Below, piece after piece: positions 44,958-53,773 of a stretch of 64,000 nucleotides of DNA. The notes under the pieces are model-generated. The model was not told the origin of the DNA and did no database searches. It saw nothing but the letters and a program-made list of their open reading frames with translations. The position numbers were made by a program, and so were the translations under genes. The DNA lies in the NCBI GenBank assembly GCA_026645575.1, contig JAPKMW010000049.1, forward strand, positions 11,180-75,179, written 5' to 3'. The DNA is from Caldilineaceae bacterium. Its GTDB lineage: Bacteria > Chloroflexota > Anaerolineae > Caldilineales > Caldilineaceae. The first letter of the stretch is position 1, and each line of letters starts with the position of its first letter.

Positions 44958-45935
44958 TTATGAGATTTCTAAACGGGCGCGCTGTGCAATTTCCGCACAA
45001 CTCCGCCACTCAACTTCATCAGCCAGGGTGGCATTGACCCGCTGCCCCAGCAGATCGAGAACCGCCAACCCGGTTTCCAGTCCATTCGAGAAAAAGGATT
45101 GCCAATGATTCATCAAGATCGGCCAGCCGCCGGCATTCAGCACCGTGCGAATGGCGCCGCCTTGCCCATCGGCGGTCAACAGTTGATCGGTGATCTGTTC
45201 AATGTAGGCTCGGTCGGTGCGCGGGCTGTTGATCGTCGCCCAGAAAAAATCATCGACGGTCGAGTTGATCGACACTAGCGTTGTCCCGCCCTGCATATAG
45301 GCAATGTAGGGGCGCGTGGCTGGGTAGCGATGCCAGATGTGAAGAAAATACCAGGAGTGATCGCGCCCATAGACCGCCTTCTGCGCCGCCACCATCGCCG
45401 CAATGTATTCGGCCTCGACCCGTTGCCCAAAGGTCCAACAACTGGTGTTGCCGGTGGCGTCAATCCCCACCGCCTGCAATAGTTCGTACTGGCGGATGAG
45501 ATAGGGGGTCAAGGTAGTGCGGTCCTGGCTGTGTGACCATTCCAGTTCGCCCACCGGCAAGAACGCGCCGGTCGCCAGATCGACGGTCAAATTGTGGGTC
45601 AACCCTTCCGGGCAAAAATCGAAACGGGGCGCCAGGCGCGCTTTGGCGGTGGCAAGCCATTCCTGTGTCAGCGTCGGATCAAAGCCGTCGATCCCGCGCT
45701 CGATATCGCCCATACCTGCCGGCGCCGGCACAATTGAAAACTTGCCGGCCATGCCATGTCGTTGCACGACATCACAAAAGCGATCAAGAAAGCTGTTGGG
45801 AATGGTGTCCAGTAACGGACGCCCGTCGTCGGTCGCCGGCGCTCTTTTGTGGACATCCTCCCAGTGGTAGCGATAGACATGAACCAACGGGCAACTATCA
45901 TCGACCAGTAGGGCAATGGGTACACGGTTGGGCAT
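44958..45935 (-). CDS. hypothetical protein, polysaccharide-deacetylase-like fold
   Basis: A 325-residue soluble protein. The opening IALLVDDSCPLVHVYRYHWED, the following FLDRFCDVVQRHGMAGKFSIVPAPAGMG and later FCPEGLTHNL have the Asp pair and strand order of NodB-like barrels, as in some uncharacterised deacetylase relatives. The canonical HXXXH metal site is not seen. It has no signal peptide. It stands alone, with strong terminators behind it and no start-site motif worth noting. Function unknown. Confidence 0.72.
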   Translation of the reverse strand: MPNRVPIALLVDDSCPLVHVYRYHWEDVHKRAPATDDGRPLLDTIPNSFLDRFCDVVQRHGMAGKFSIVPAPAGMGDIERGIDGFDPTLTQEWLATAKARLAPRFDFCPEGLTHNLTVDLATGAFLPVGELEWSHSQDRTTLTPYLIRQYELLQAVGIDATGNTSCWTFGQRVEAEYIAAMVAAQKAVYGRDHSWYFLHIWHRYPATRPYIAYMQGGTTLVSINSTVDDFFWATINSPRTDRAYIEQITDQLLTADGQGGAIRTVLNAGGWPILMNHWQSFFSNGLETGLAVLDLLGQRVNATLADEVEWRSCAEIAQRARLEIS

Positions 45936-46041
45936 AAGCTTTACCTAGCGAGAACGCTATTCCATTTCCGTAGAGTTAATCTTTATGATAAAATCAAGGG
46001 GCGCGTCTGTATCAGGAAAGTATTCTATCCAGGGGTGAATC

Positions 46042-46896
46042 ATGTGTGCGAGTAACTACACAATCAGAACCATGACTCGGCAAGAAATAGATATGGCTAT
46101 CGACTGGGCGGCGGCAGAAGGATGGAATCCGGGGTTGTACGATGCAGATTGTTTCTATGCCGCAGATCCAAATGGCTTTCTCATCGGATTGGTTAATAAT
46201 GAGCCTATTGCAACAATTTCTGCGGTGAAATATGGTGATTCCTTTGGCTTCATTGGATTTTACATTGTGAAGCCAAAGGATCGCGGCAAAGGCTACGGTA
46301 TTCAGATATGGAATGCCGCTCTTGCTTCCCTTAGTGGTCGCACAATCGGTTTAGATGGAGTAATCTCTCAACAGGGCAACTACCAGAAGTCTGGGTTTGC
46401 ATTGGCTTATAGAAATATCCGATATGCTGGAACCGGAGGAGGAGCTTTTCCAACTGATTCAAGGATAGTCGACTTATCGACAATCCCTTTTGATGAAATA
46501 TGCACATATGACAAACTGTTTTTTCCTGACAATCGTACACAATTTCTGAGGTGTTGGCTTGATCAACCGCAAAGCACAGCACTCGGCGTCAGAAGAAAGA
46601 ATGGCAAACTGGCAGGTTACGGTGTTCTGCGCATTTGTCGCTCTGGATATAAGATCGGTCCGCTATTTTCTGACAGTCCACAGTTTGCAGAACATCTATT
46701 TCTATCACTAAAGGCCCGTGTCCCTGATGGTGCTTCTTTTTTTTTGGACGTGCCGGAAGTGAATTCAGCAGCAATCGAGTTGGTGAAGCGGCACAATATG
46801 ATCGCCGCATTCGAGACGGCTCGGATGTATTTGGGAAAATGCTCTGATTTGACTCTAAGTCGACTATACGGCGTGACTACGTTTGAGCTAGGGTGA
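46042..46896 (+). CDS. GNAT-family N-acetyltransferase, two-domain
   Basis: A 284-residue enzyme with AGGGG nine bases before the ATG. Residues about 5-130 are the GNAT fold: the acetyl-CoA site KPKDRGKGYGIQIWNAAL near 85-102, preceded by FGFIGFYIV and followed by IGLDGV. Residues about 140-284 are a second, YitH/HolE-like acetyltransferase domain (GYGVLRICRSGYKIGPLFSD). The substrate is unknown. Base composition is visibly more AT-rich than its neighbours, with many A/T-ending codons, so it may have arrived by transfer. Confidence 0.9.
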   Translation: MCASNYTIRTMTRQEIDMAIDWAAAEGWNPGLYDADCFYAADPNGFLIGLVNNEPIATISAVKYGDSFGFIGFYIVKPKDRGKGYGIQIWNAALASLSGRTIGLDGVISQQGNYQKSGFALAYRNIRYAGTGGGAFPTDSRIVDLSTIPFDEICTYDKLFFPDNRTQFLRCWLDQPQSTALGVRRKNGKLAGYGVLRICRSGYKIGPLFSDSPQFAEHLFLSLKARVPDGASFFLDVPEVNSAAIELVKRHNMIAAFETARMYLGKCSDLTLSRLYGVTTFELG

Positions 46897-47085
46897 TTCC
46901 GATTCACAGCGGCTAACATTGTGATCAACCGGACAAGCAACTAAAGGACACATTTAAGGCTGTTCTGAAAATAAGCACCGCCAAGGTCGCCAAGGTACGC
47001 AAAGAAAACCTTACGCGCCCCTTTGCGCTCTTGGTGTATTTCACGGTAGAAATTTTCATGCGTTGTGGTGCCGGAGGCATGTTGC

Positions 47086-47211
47086 CTATGGCCTTGCTGA
47101 GTATACCTCAACTTCATCCTCCAGCAATGGGTCAAAAGGAATCTGGAACAACACGGCGATTTTGCCCAGCATGGCCGCGACGGCGTTGGCATAGCGCTTG
47201 ATGGCGACCTG
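47086..47211 (-). pseudogene. 41-codon protein remnant
   Basis: On the minus strand the frame ending at 47086 reads VAIKRYANAVAAMLGKIAVL and then FQIPFDPLLEDEVEVYSARP before a TAG. It has protein-like composition but a stop codon directly upstream and no start. It looks like the C-terminal remnant of a deleted gene; the family is not recognised. The spacer around it (46897-47302) also contains a GCCAAGGTCGCCAAGG phrase (about 46980) and nothing else clear. Confidence 0.35.
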
Positions 47212-47302
47212 TCATGATTGGCATCAGACCATTATCGTACTATAATTGTGTGAGCAGAATTCTCCCGATGAACCGTCTTCACCAAACGATAATGGAGTTC
47301 CC

Positions 47303-48802
47303 ATGCCCGGACAGCCCAACGTTCTCTTAGTTTGCACGGATCACTGGCCGGCGGCGCTGTTGGGCGTTGCCGGTCATCGGGCGATCCAGACGCCGACGCT
47401 CGATGAACTGGCGCGCAGTGGTGTGCGCTATACCAATGCCTACGCCGAATGCCCGGTCTGCATTCCGGCGCGGCGCACTTTGATGACCGGCACGCCACCT
47501 CGCACCCACGGCGACCGCGTCTTCAAAGAGACGCTCCCCATGCCCGCCCACCTGCCGACACTGGCGCAGACCTTTCGCAATGCCGGTTATCAAGCCTATG
47601 CCGTGGGCAAGTTACATGTCTACCCTCAGCGCAACCGCATCGGCTTTGATGATGTAATCCTCGATGAAGAGGGCCGCCAGCAATATGGCGCCATTGATGA
47701 CTATGAACTCTTTCTGGGCGACGAGGGCTTTGCCGGCCAATATTTCAATCACGGCATGAGCAACAACGAGTACAGCACCCGTCCCTGGCACCTGCCGGAG
47801 CATACTCACCCCACCAACTGGGCAACCAACCAGATGTGTCGGGTCATCAAACGGCGCGACCCCACCTGCCCCGGCTTCTGGTATCTCTCCTATCGCCACC
47901 CTCACCCGCCGATTGTGCCGCTGCAAAGTTATCTGGATCTCTACCACGACATTGAGATCGACCGTCCAACGATTGCCCTCTGGTCGGATGGCTATGACCC
48001 CTTGCCCTATAGTCTCCAGAGCAAGTATGCCGTAGGGCAAAAATACAACGAAATTCAGACCCGCATGGCCCGGCGCGCCTTCTATGCCCTCTGTACGCAT
48101 ATCGATCACCAGATCCGTGTCGTCATTGGTACGCTGCGTGAGGAGGGGCTGCTCAACGACACAATCATCCTCTTCACCGCCGATCATGGCGACATGCTGG
48201 GCAATCATAACATGTGGGCCAAGCGGCTCTTTTACGAATCTTCGGCCAACGTTCCCATGATCTTGGTCGGTGCAGCGGGCGACCAACGGGTCGGCCACCA
48301 TCGGGTTGATGATCGGCTGGTCGGCTGGCAGGACATTATGCCCACCCTGCTCGACCTGGCCGGTGTGTCAATTCCAGCCACAGTGGAAGGCATCTCGATG
48401 GTTGGGGAACAGCAGCGCGACTGGTTCTACGGCGAGATCGACGAAGGCGCCCACGCCACCCGCATGATCCATGACGGGCGCTACAAGCTGGTCTACTACG
48501 CCGCCGGCAATCACCGGCAACTCTTTGATCTCCAGGAAGATCCCGACGAAATTATGGATCGGGCGCGTGACCCGGAGTATGCCGAACCGCTGGCGCGGCT
48601 GACCGCCCTGTTGATCAGCCAACTCTATGGCGGCGACGAAGCATGGGTGCAAAATGGGGAGTTGATGGGGCTGCCAGATCGGGAGTTTGTTGCCGGCCCG
48701 AATAAGGGCCTGACCAGTCAACGGGGCGCGCATTGGCCGCCACCGCCGGCCAGTCACATGCCACAGATTGAGTGGCATGGCGATAGTGGAGGGCATCGCT
48801 AA
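47303..48802 (+). CDS. sulfatase (formylglycine-dependent)
   Basis: A 499-residue alkaline-phosphatase-fold enzyme. The start at 47303 has GGAG six bases upstream and puts PNVLLVCTDHW at the N-terminus, as usual in the family. The formylglycine motif is CIPAR (Cys about residue 53). Metal and active-site segments follow: VGKLHVYP (about 115) and TADHGDMLGNH (about 310). No signal peptide is present, so it is probably cytoplasmic. It would hydrolyse sulfate or phosphonate esters; choline-sulfatase-type and arylsulfatase-type members look alike at this level. No anaerobic maturase gene is nearby. Confidence 0.9.
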   Translation: MPGQPNVLLVCTDHWPAALLGVAGHRAIQTPTLDELARSGVRYTNAYAECPVCIPARRTLMTGTPPRTHGDRVFKETLPMPAHLPTLAQTFRNAGYQAYAVGKLHVYPQRNRIGFDDVILDEEGRQQYGAIDDYELFLGDEGFAGQYFNHGMSNNEYSTRPWHLPEHTHPTNWATNQMCRVIKRRDPTCPGFWYLSYRHPHPPIVPLQSYLDLYHDIEIDRPTIALWSDGYDPLPYSLQSKYAVGQKYNEIQTRMARRAFYALCTHIDHQIRVVIGTLREEGLLNDTIILFTADHGDMLGNHNMWAKRLFYESSANVPMILVGAAGDQRVGHHRVDDRLVGWQDIMPTLLDLAGVSIPATVEGISMVGEQQRDWFYGEIDEGAHATRMIHDGRYKLVYYAAGNHRQLFDLQEDPDEIMDRARDPEYAEPLARLTALLISQLYGGDEAWVQNGELMGLPDREFVAGPNKGLTSQRGAHWPPPPASHMPQIEWHGDSGGHR

Positions 48803-48864
48803 AGTGTTAGGCATCCAGCCGCTGAGGCGGCTTCTCGCTGTCAGCAGCGGATTCCATCCGAGCA

Positions 48865-50244
48865 ATGGATATTATACAAATGACGAAGCCATCACTCTCC
48901 TTTCAAGGCGGCACGCTCGTCCTCTATGGCGTTGACCAAAACGAAACTGTTCCTCCCGTCTTTCAATGGATCAAAGCCCGCTGGCGCTGTGAAGCCTATC
49001 ATTATCCGACGCTCATCCCTTGGCTGCGCGACCAACAGATCCGCGATAGTATCGTGCGCTGGGAAACGCTCAACCTGACCTTGCATGACCAACGAGAACC
49101 GCACGACTATCAGGTAGAAGCGCTAAAGGCGTGGCAACAGGCCAACCACCTGGGCAGCATCGTCCTGCCAACGGGCGCGGGCAAGACCTTTGTGGCGATT
49201 CAGGCGATCAAGCGGGTCAACCGCTCGACGCTGGTGGTGGCGCCAACGATTGATCTGCTCCACCAGTGGTATGCCCGGCTGGTTAACGCCTTTACCACCG
49301 AGGTGGGCGTCTACTATGGCGGTGAAAAGATCATCAAGCCCATTACCGTCACCACCTATCACTCGGCGGGTGACTTGATGGCGAACGTTGGCAACAACTT
49401 CAAGCTGATTATCTACGATGAAGTCCATCACCTGCCGGCGCCCAGTTGGGGCGAAACGGCGTTGATGGCTCCCGCGCCCTTTCGTCTGGGTTTGACCGCC
49501 ACCTATCCGACCAAAGAAGAGCAGCAAGATGGGCGCTGGAATTTGGATCAACTGATTGGCCCGATCATCTACGAAAAGCGCATTGATGAGCTGGCCGGCA
49601 AACAGTTGGCCGAATACCGCACCGAACGGCTGCGCGTCGCCCTGACCGAGGCTGAACGCCGGCAGTATGATGAGGACTATGCGATCTACGCCCAGTTTAT
49701 CAAGGAGCGCAAGCTCTATCTCCGTGGCTCGCGCTGGTGGCTGGAATTGATGCGCCTGAGTTCACTCGAGACCAAAGCGCGCGAAGCAGTCCTGGCCCAT
49801 CAACGGCTGGGACGACTTCTCTCATCGGCAACCGAGAAGCTGGCCGCCCTGGATCGGCTGTTGCAAGAACATCGCCATGAACGCATTTTGATCTTCACCG
49901 AAAGCAATGACGTGGTCTATCATCTGTCACAGCGCCATCTGATCCCGGCGTTGACTTGCGAGACCAAAGCAGCCGAGCGCAAAGAAGTGTTGGAGGGTTT
50001 TCAGCGGGGCGACTATGGGGCGCTTGTTACCTCCAAAGTTCTCAACGAAGGGATCGATGTGCCGGAGGCCAAAGTTGCCATTGTATTAGGCGGCAGCGCC
50101 GGAGCGCGTGAGTATATTCAACGGCTGGGGCGCATTCTACGCAAAGTCGATAACCGGCAGGCGGTTCTCTATGAAATTTTCGTGCGTGACACGGTGGATG
50201 TGGGACGGGCGCGCCGTCGTCGTCCCCACCCGGAAAAGGTGTAG
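48865..50244 (+). CDS. XPB-type superfamily 2 DNA helicase
   Basis: A 459-residue helicase of the XPB/RAD25 group. Residues about 1-75 resemble the damage-recognition-like N-terminal domain. Motifs: Q-like DYQVEALKAW, Walker A VLPTGAGKTFVA (about 98), Ia LVVAPTIDLLHQW, II IIYDEVHHLP (about 190), III-like LGLTATYPTKEE, IV RILIFTESNDVV, V LVTSKVLNEGIDVPEA and VI EYIQRLGRILRK (about 415). Twelve bases downstream lies the gene for its likely nuclease partner, as in archaeal XPB-Bax1 pairs, so the two probably open and cut damaged DNA together. The ATG at 48880 is an alternative start. Confidence 0.9.
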   Translation: MDIIQMTKPSLSFQGGTLVLYGVDQNETVPPVFQWIKARWRCEAYHYPTLIPWLRDQQIRDSIVRWETLNLTLHDQREPHDYQVEALKAWQQANHLGSIVLPTGAGKTFVAIQAIKRVNRSTLVVAPTIDLLHQWYARLVNAFTTEVGVYYGGEKIIKPITVTTYHSAGDLMANVGNNFKLIIYDEVHHLPAPSWGETALMAPAPFRLGLTATYPTKEEQQDGRWNLDQLIGPIIYEKRIDELAGKQLAEYRTERLRVALTEAERRQYDEDYAIYAQFIKERKLYLRGSRWWLELMRLSSLETKAREAVLAHQRLGRLLSSATEKLAALDRLLQEHRHERILIFTESNDVVYHLSQRHLIPALTCETKAAERKEVLEGFQRGDYGALVTSKVLNEGIDVPEAKVAIVLGGSAGAREYIQRLGRILRKVDNRQAVLYEIFVRDTVDVGRARRRRPHPEKV

Positions 50245-50256
50245 GGAACCAGCCTG

Positions 50257-51474
50257 ATGTTAACCGCCGATCTGGTGCGTTCGCGTCTCTTTCAGCGCAA
50301 CAATGAATTGCAAATTGAGTGGCTGGATGAGACAAACCGGCACTGGCAACAGACCGCTGCCGACTTGATTCATCGGCTGCAACAACAGGTTGGTCAACCG
50401 CAGGAAGCGTGGCAAGCGGCGCTAGAACGCTACGAAGCCGGTCGCACCGATTACATGACCATTCGTGGTCTCGCCAAAGTCCTCAGCGACGAGGCGACTT
50501 TTCAACCAATCACGACACCAGTTGCCCCGGCGGAATTGCGCAAACGGCTCTTTAGCCGTGGCCCGACCTTTGCCGCACCGGATCCCATCCAACCGCAAAC
50601 GCGTGACAAAGTGCTTCGGGAAGCGGCCGTTGAGTATAACATTACGCCTGGTCAAGTCGAACATATCCTCTATGCGGACCGCACTGCCGCCTATCTGCTC
50701 ACGGCTGCCGGTCCGACCTGGACACCCGCCGGGTTAATCGCCCGTTACAATCTGGAACTGGCGCGTGCCGCTCTCTACTGGGCTGACCAGATGCAGGTGA
50801 ACATTCACGGCAATTTCAAAGATTTCTGGCGCTACCTCAAGCTTTTCAAACTCATGTTTGAAGCGACGGTAATCGATGGCGGCTACCGTGTGGTGATTGA
50901 CGGCCCCATTTCACCCTTTGTCCAGGCCACCACCCGGTATGGCCGGCAGATGGCGGCTTTTTTGCCGGCGCTCCTGCTCTGTGATGGTTGGCGCATGTGG
51001 TCAACCGTGCGGCCTCCTTATTTCGGCAAGCAGCTTACCTACTATCTTGACCACACCACAGCGTTGGTCAGCCATTTTAAGCAGAGCGGCGAGTTTGACA
51101 GCCGCCTGGAAGCCAACTTTGCTAAAGAATTTCATGAAAAATTTGGCGATGAACGGGAAAAGTGGCTGCTTACCCGTGAAGATGAAGTGATTCTCCTCGG
51201 TGATACGGTTATGATCCCCGACTTTGCCTTTACCCACAAAACGGATGGTCGCCGCGCCATTGTCGAAATCGTCGGTTATTGGCACCCAGAGTATCTGGAA
51301 CGCAAGGTTGCCAAAACGCGCGCCGCTAACCGTAGTGATCTGATCCTGTTGGTCTACGAAGGGGTGAATCTGGGGCGGGAAAAGTTACAGGATGTACCAT
51401 CGCAGGTGTTGTATTTTAAGAACAAGCCGGTGTTAAAGGAAGTGCTGGCACTGGTGGAGGTAGTGGCGGTGTAA
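50257..51474 (+). CDS. Bax1-like nuclease (DUF790), XPB helicase partner
   Basis: A 405-residue protein of the DUF790 family, called Bax1 in archaea, where it binds XPB and cuts DNA at bubbles. Conserved N-terminal parts include MLTADLVRSRLF and YMTIRGLAKVLSDEATF. The C-terminal nuclease part has a PD-(D/E)XK-like layout: MIPDFAFTHKTDGRRAIVEIVGYWHPEYLERK at about residues 325-356, with Asp, Glu and Lys in order (D of PDF, E of VEIVG, K of ERK). The start follows the helicase stop by twelve bases, so the genes form an operon. Confidence 0.9.
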   Translation: MLTADLVRSRLFQRNNELQIEWLDETNRHWQQTAADLIHRLQQQVGQPQEAWQAALERYEAGRTDYMTIRGLAKVLSDEATFQPITTPVAPAELRKRLFSRGPTFAAPDPIQPQTRDKVLREAAVEYNITPGQVEHILYADRTAAYLLTAAGPTWTPAGLIARYNLELARAALYWADQMQVNIHGNFKDFWRYLKLFKLMFEATVIDGGYRVVIDGPISPFVQATTRYGRQMAAFLPALLLCDGWRMWSTVRPPYFGKQLTYYLDHTTALVSHFKQSGEFDSRLEANFAKEFHEKFGDEREKWLLTREDEVILLGDTVMIPDFAFTHKTDGRRAIVEIVGYWHPEYLERKVAKTRAANRSDLILLVYEGVNLGREKLQDVPSQVLYFKNKPVLKEVLALVEVVAV

Positions 51475-51540
51475 CCTCTTTAATCAATCGTTTTGAAGTC
51501 GAGTGAGTAGTCAAAAGGTTTCATGCGGAGAGCGGATGTA

Positions 51541-51572
51541 GGAAGGTGGAAGCGGTTGACTTCCGCCTTCCC
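51541..51572. terminator. short hairpin between convergent genes
   Basis: GGAAGGTGGAAG and CTTCCGCCTTCC pair around CGGTTGA, just between the Bax1 stop and the stop of the leftward glycosyltransferase gene. Confidence 0.55.
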
Positions 51573-51577
51573 AACTC

Positions 51578-52780
51578 CTATTCCTGGCTGCCAGCCAGAA
51601 TAGAAGATACCCCAACCGGTGTCGCAGTGCGTTTGGGCGTACTTTTACCTTGGTAGCTGTCGGCAATGAGCTGTGCCATCTGTTCAGCGATGGTATCCCA
51701 GGTGTAGCGGGTTAGAAGTTGTTGTTCCTGGCGACGGCGTTTGGCGCGCTCGGCGTCACTGGCGGCCAAGGCGGCAGCAATGTGGTTGGTAAATTCCTCC
51801 GGTGTGCGACCAATGCGCACATAGTCGCCATAGAGTTCGATAATGTCGGGGATCGGCGTGGCGACCACCGGCTTGTGCGCCGCCAGATATTCCAGTGTTT
51901 TGGTGGGGCTAAGGAAGCGGGTCGCTTCATTCATGGCAAAGGGCACCAACGCCACATCAAAATAAGAGAGATAAACCGGCAGGTCGTTGTAATCCTTCAT
52001 GCCAGGGTAGTGCAGGTTGGGTGCATGGGGCAGATCCTGGGCTTCGATCTTGATGACTGGCCCCAGCATCAACAGATTCCACTCCGGGTGGGCGGCGGCG
52101 ATATGGGCGAGTAAGGCCAGATCCATGCGTTCATCGATGACACCAAAGTAGCCTAGAATCGGCGGCTTCAGGTCGGCTATATCCGCCGGTTTTGCAAATT
52201 GTTTGCGGTCGGCGCGGGCAAAGTGTTCAATATCGACCCCGCTGGGGAAGAGATGAATGTTGTTGCTGTAGGGCTGCCGGGTGCGATATAGACTGGCGCC
52301 ACCGGTGAAGACCAGATCCGCCTGCCCCAACAATTGTCGATCCGCGTCTTTCAGTTCAGTCGGCGCCCCTTTGAAGGCCGAAAGTTCGTCCATGACATCA
52401 TAGATCAAAAGATGCGGGGGGAGCGCGGCGACAAAGGGAGCGGCCATCGGCGTATAGAGCCAGACAATCGGGTTGTGCATTTCTTCCTGCGCCATCATAT
52501 CGATCAGGAGCGCTTCATAGTCCGCTTGGGTACGCGGGTCATTGTGGCCGATCCAGTAGTGATCGCGGCTGGGGTAGTGCATCTTCACCACCGTTACCGG
52601 CTGGGCGCCAGGGGTGCGACCAGGGTAGGTTTCCAGGTAGGGTTTATCGATACCGGTATCGGTCACTGGCTCTTCGACAAAGAAGATACGATACTGTTTT
52701 GCCAGGCGCGAGAGCAGTTGCTGCGGTCGCTGCCAGACAAAGTCCCAGCGCAAATGGCTGATACAAATGAGATCTTGCAT
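51578..52780 (-). CDS. family 1/4-type glycosyltransferase
   Basis: A 400-residue GT-B glycosyltransferase. The opening MQDLICISHLRWDFVWQRPQ is typical of a group with UDP-galactopyranose- or teichuronic-type enzymes. The C-terminal nucleotide-sugar half has LGYFGVIDERMDLALLA, ALVPFAMNEATRFLSPTKTLEYLAAHKPVVATPI, with the Glu of TKTLEYLA in the donor-binding position. It belongs to the leftward surface-glycan cluster. A UGM-like flavoprotein encoded upstream could supply a furanose donor. Confidence 0.88.
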   Translation of the reverse strand: MQDLICISHLRWDFVWQRPQQLLSRLAKQYRIFFVEEPVTDTGIDKPYLETYPGRTPGAQPVTVVKMHYPSRDHYWIGHNDPRTQADYEALLIDMMAQEEMHNPIVWLYTPMAAPFVAALPPHLLIYDVMDELSAFKGAPTELKDADRQLLGQADLVFTGGASLYRTRQPYSNNIHLFPSGVDIEHFARADRKQFAKPADIADLKPPILGYFGVIDERMDLALLAHIAAAHPEWNLLMLGPVIKIEAQDLPHAPNLHYPGMKDYNDLPVYLSYFDVALVPFAMNEATRFLSPTKTLEYLAAHKPVVATPIPDIIELYGDYVRIGRTPEEFTNHIAAALAASDAERAKRRRQEQQLLTRYTWDTIAEQMAQLIADSYQGKSTPKRTATPVGVSSILAGSQE

Positions 52781-52795
52781 AAGTTTCTCCGTACT

Positions 52796-53239
52796 TTATT
52801 GAATTTCTTGTTCCACGGGTCGGAACGGATTGCCTTGCTTTTCACGGTCGCGTTTTTCCTCTTCTGGGACAAACGCAATACGACCATCGCTCTCCAGCAC
52901 CGCCCATTTAATCTGCGATAGTTGATAGAGACCAACCTGGTGCATCTCGGCAAAGAGTTCTTCCGGGCTGATCCGTTCTTTGTTCATGTTATCAACGATA
53001 AACTTGCCATGTTGCGCCAACAGCGCCGGCTTGCCTTCGACCATATCGGCCACCCGCCCACTCTTTTGCATCAGCAGTGAGTTGAGAAAGACCAAGGAGA
53101 GGAGCGTACAGACGGCGATGATGGCATTGGTAAGCGAAGAATCTTCACGCACTAAAGACTGTGACACCAGTTCAGGAATCAGGAGCAACACCACCAGTTC
53201 CATCGGCGAGAGTTGACTGAACTTGCGCTTGCCCACCAC
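52796..53239 (-). CDS. DUF421 membrane protein, N-terminally shortened
   Basis: 147 residues. The core VGKRKFSQLSPMELVVLLLI, two helices and the soluble domain (LIQNGKF-like LLAQHGKFIVDNMNKERISPEELFAEMHQVG) are those of YetF/DUF421 proteins. Normal members begin with a further helix. Here the upstream codons YLSFVLTGLRV of that helix are present, but a TGA lies three codons before them, and only a GTG at 53239 offers a start. So the first helix is cut. The reading frame upstream belongs to another damaged gene. It may be non-functional. Confidence 0.65.
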   Translation of the reverse strand: MVGKRKFSQLSPMELVVLLLIPELVSQSLVREDSSLTNAIIAVCTLLSLVFLNSLLMQKSGRVADMVEGKPALLAQHGKFIVDNMNKERISPEELFAEMHQVGLYQLSQIKWAVLESDGRIAFVPEEEKRDREKQGNPFRPVEQEIQ

Positions 53240-53552
53240 CCGTAACCCCGTGAGGACAAAGGATAGATAATGCGGTCAATGGTGTTGACGAAGTGTTATG
53301 GACAGCCACCGCAGTCGGATTTGCCATGCCATAGCGGGAACGCGTGGCATACTGCACCTGGACGGACAGCCGATCGTTTGCGGCTTGGGTGGTAGCAAAG
53401 GTTTCACCAAAGACGCCCAAGATCGCCAGGAGCGGCACCAACATCAAAAGCGGCATTCCGATCAGTTGGACGCGGTGAAGCTGAATTCTTCTGGGAAAGG
53501 GTGGCGGCGGTGGTGGTTGCGAACCGCTTTGCGCTTGTTGCTCCGTCATCAT
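53172..53552 (-). pseudogene. truncated single-helix membrane protein joined out of frame to DUF421 gene
   Basis: The frame starts MTEQQAQSG, has a Pro-rich cytoplasmic stretch, one membrane helix (about residues 30-50, GMPLLMLVPLLAILGVFG) and the start of an external beta domain (LSVQVQYATRSRY, TAVAVHNTSSTPL). After about residue 93 the codons become the out-of-frame reading of the DUF421 N-terminus and run on to 53172. So the C-terminal half is gone, and the junction at about 53270 looks like a deletion end. I recall such proteins being encoded just before DUF421 genes, but cannot confirm that here. Confidence 0.5.
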
Positions 53553-53567
53553 TGCTCACGCTTACTT

Positions 53568-53765
53568 CAGTAGTAAAGACTTTAGTCTTCTCCGACTTCC
53601 CGAAGACTAAGATTCGTAAAAAGATAACGTCGTCCACCGCTCATGGCGAGTCCGCGACTCGCAACTGGTGAAGGCGAGTCCGCGACTCGCAACTGGCTAA
53701 GGCGAGTCACGGACTCGCCATGAGCAACGGATCTGCTTTGACGAACCCTAAAGTCTTTACTACTG
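53568..53765. repeat. nested inverted repeats
   Basis: Outer arms CAGTAGTAAAGACTTTA (53568-53584) and TAAAGTCTTTACTACTG (53749-53765) are a perfect pair from the TAGTAAAGACTTTAGTC family seen at 6747-6801. Inside them sits a second family: TCATGGCGAGTCC (53641) and three GGCGAGTCCGCGACTCGC-like units, ending GGACTCGCCATGA. The inner family also occurs alone at 55299-55397, along with ATTCGTAAAAAGATAACG. Confidence 0.85.
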
Positions 53766-53773
53766 ACAGATCG

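Noticed and set aside
46941..47192. 83-codon frame on the minus strand
   Set aside because: Low-quality composition in this frame; the protein-like remnant is in another frame (47086-47211).
53617..53735. Regular GGCGAGTCCGCGACTCGC units as a CRISPR array
   Set aside because: Units are self-palindromic with near-identical short gaps, not unique spacers, and no cas gene is present.
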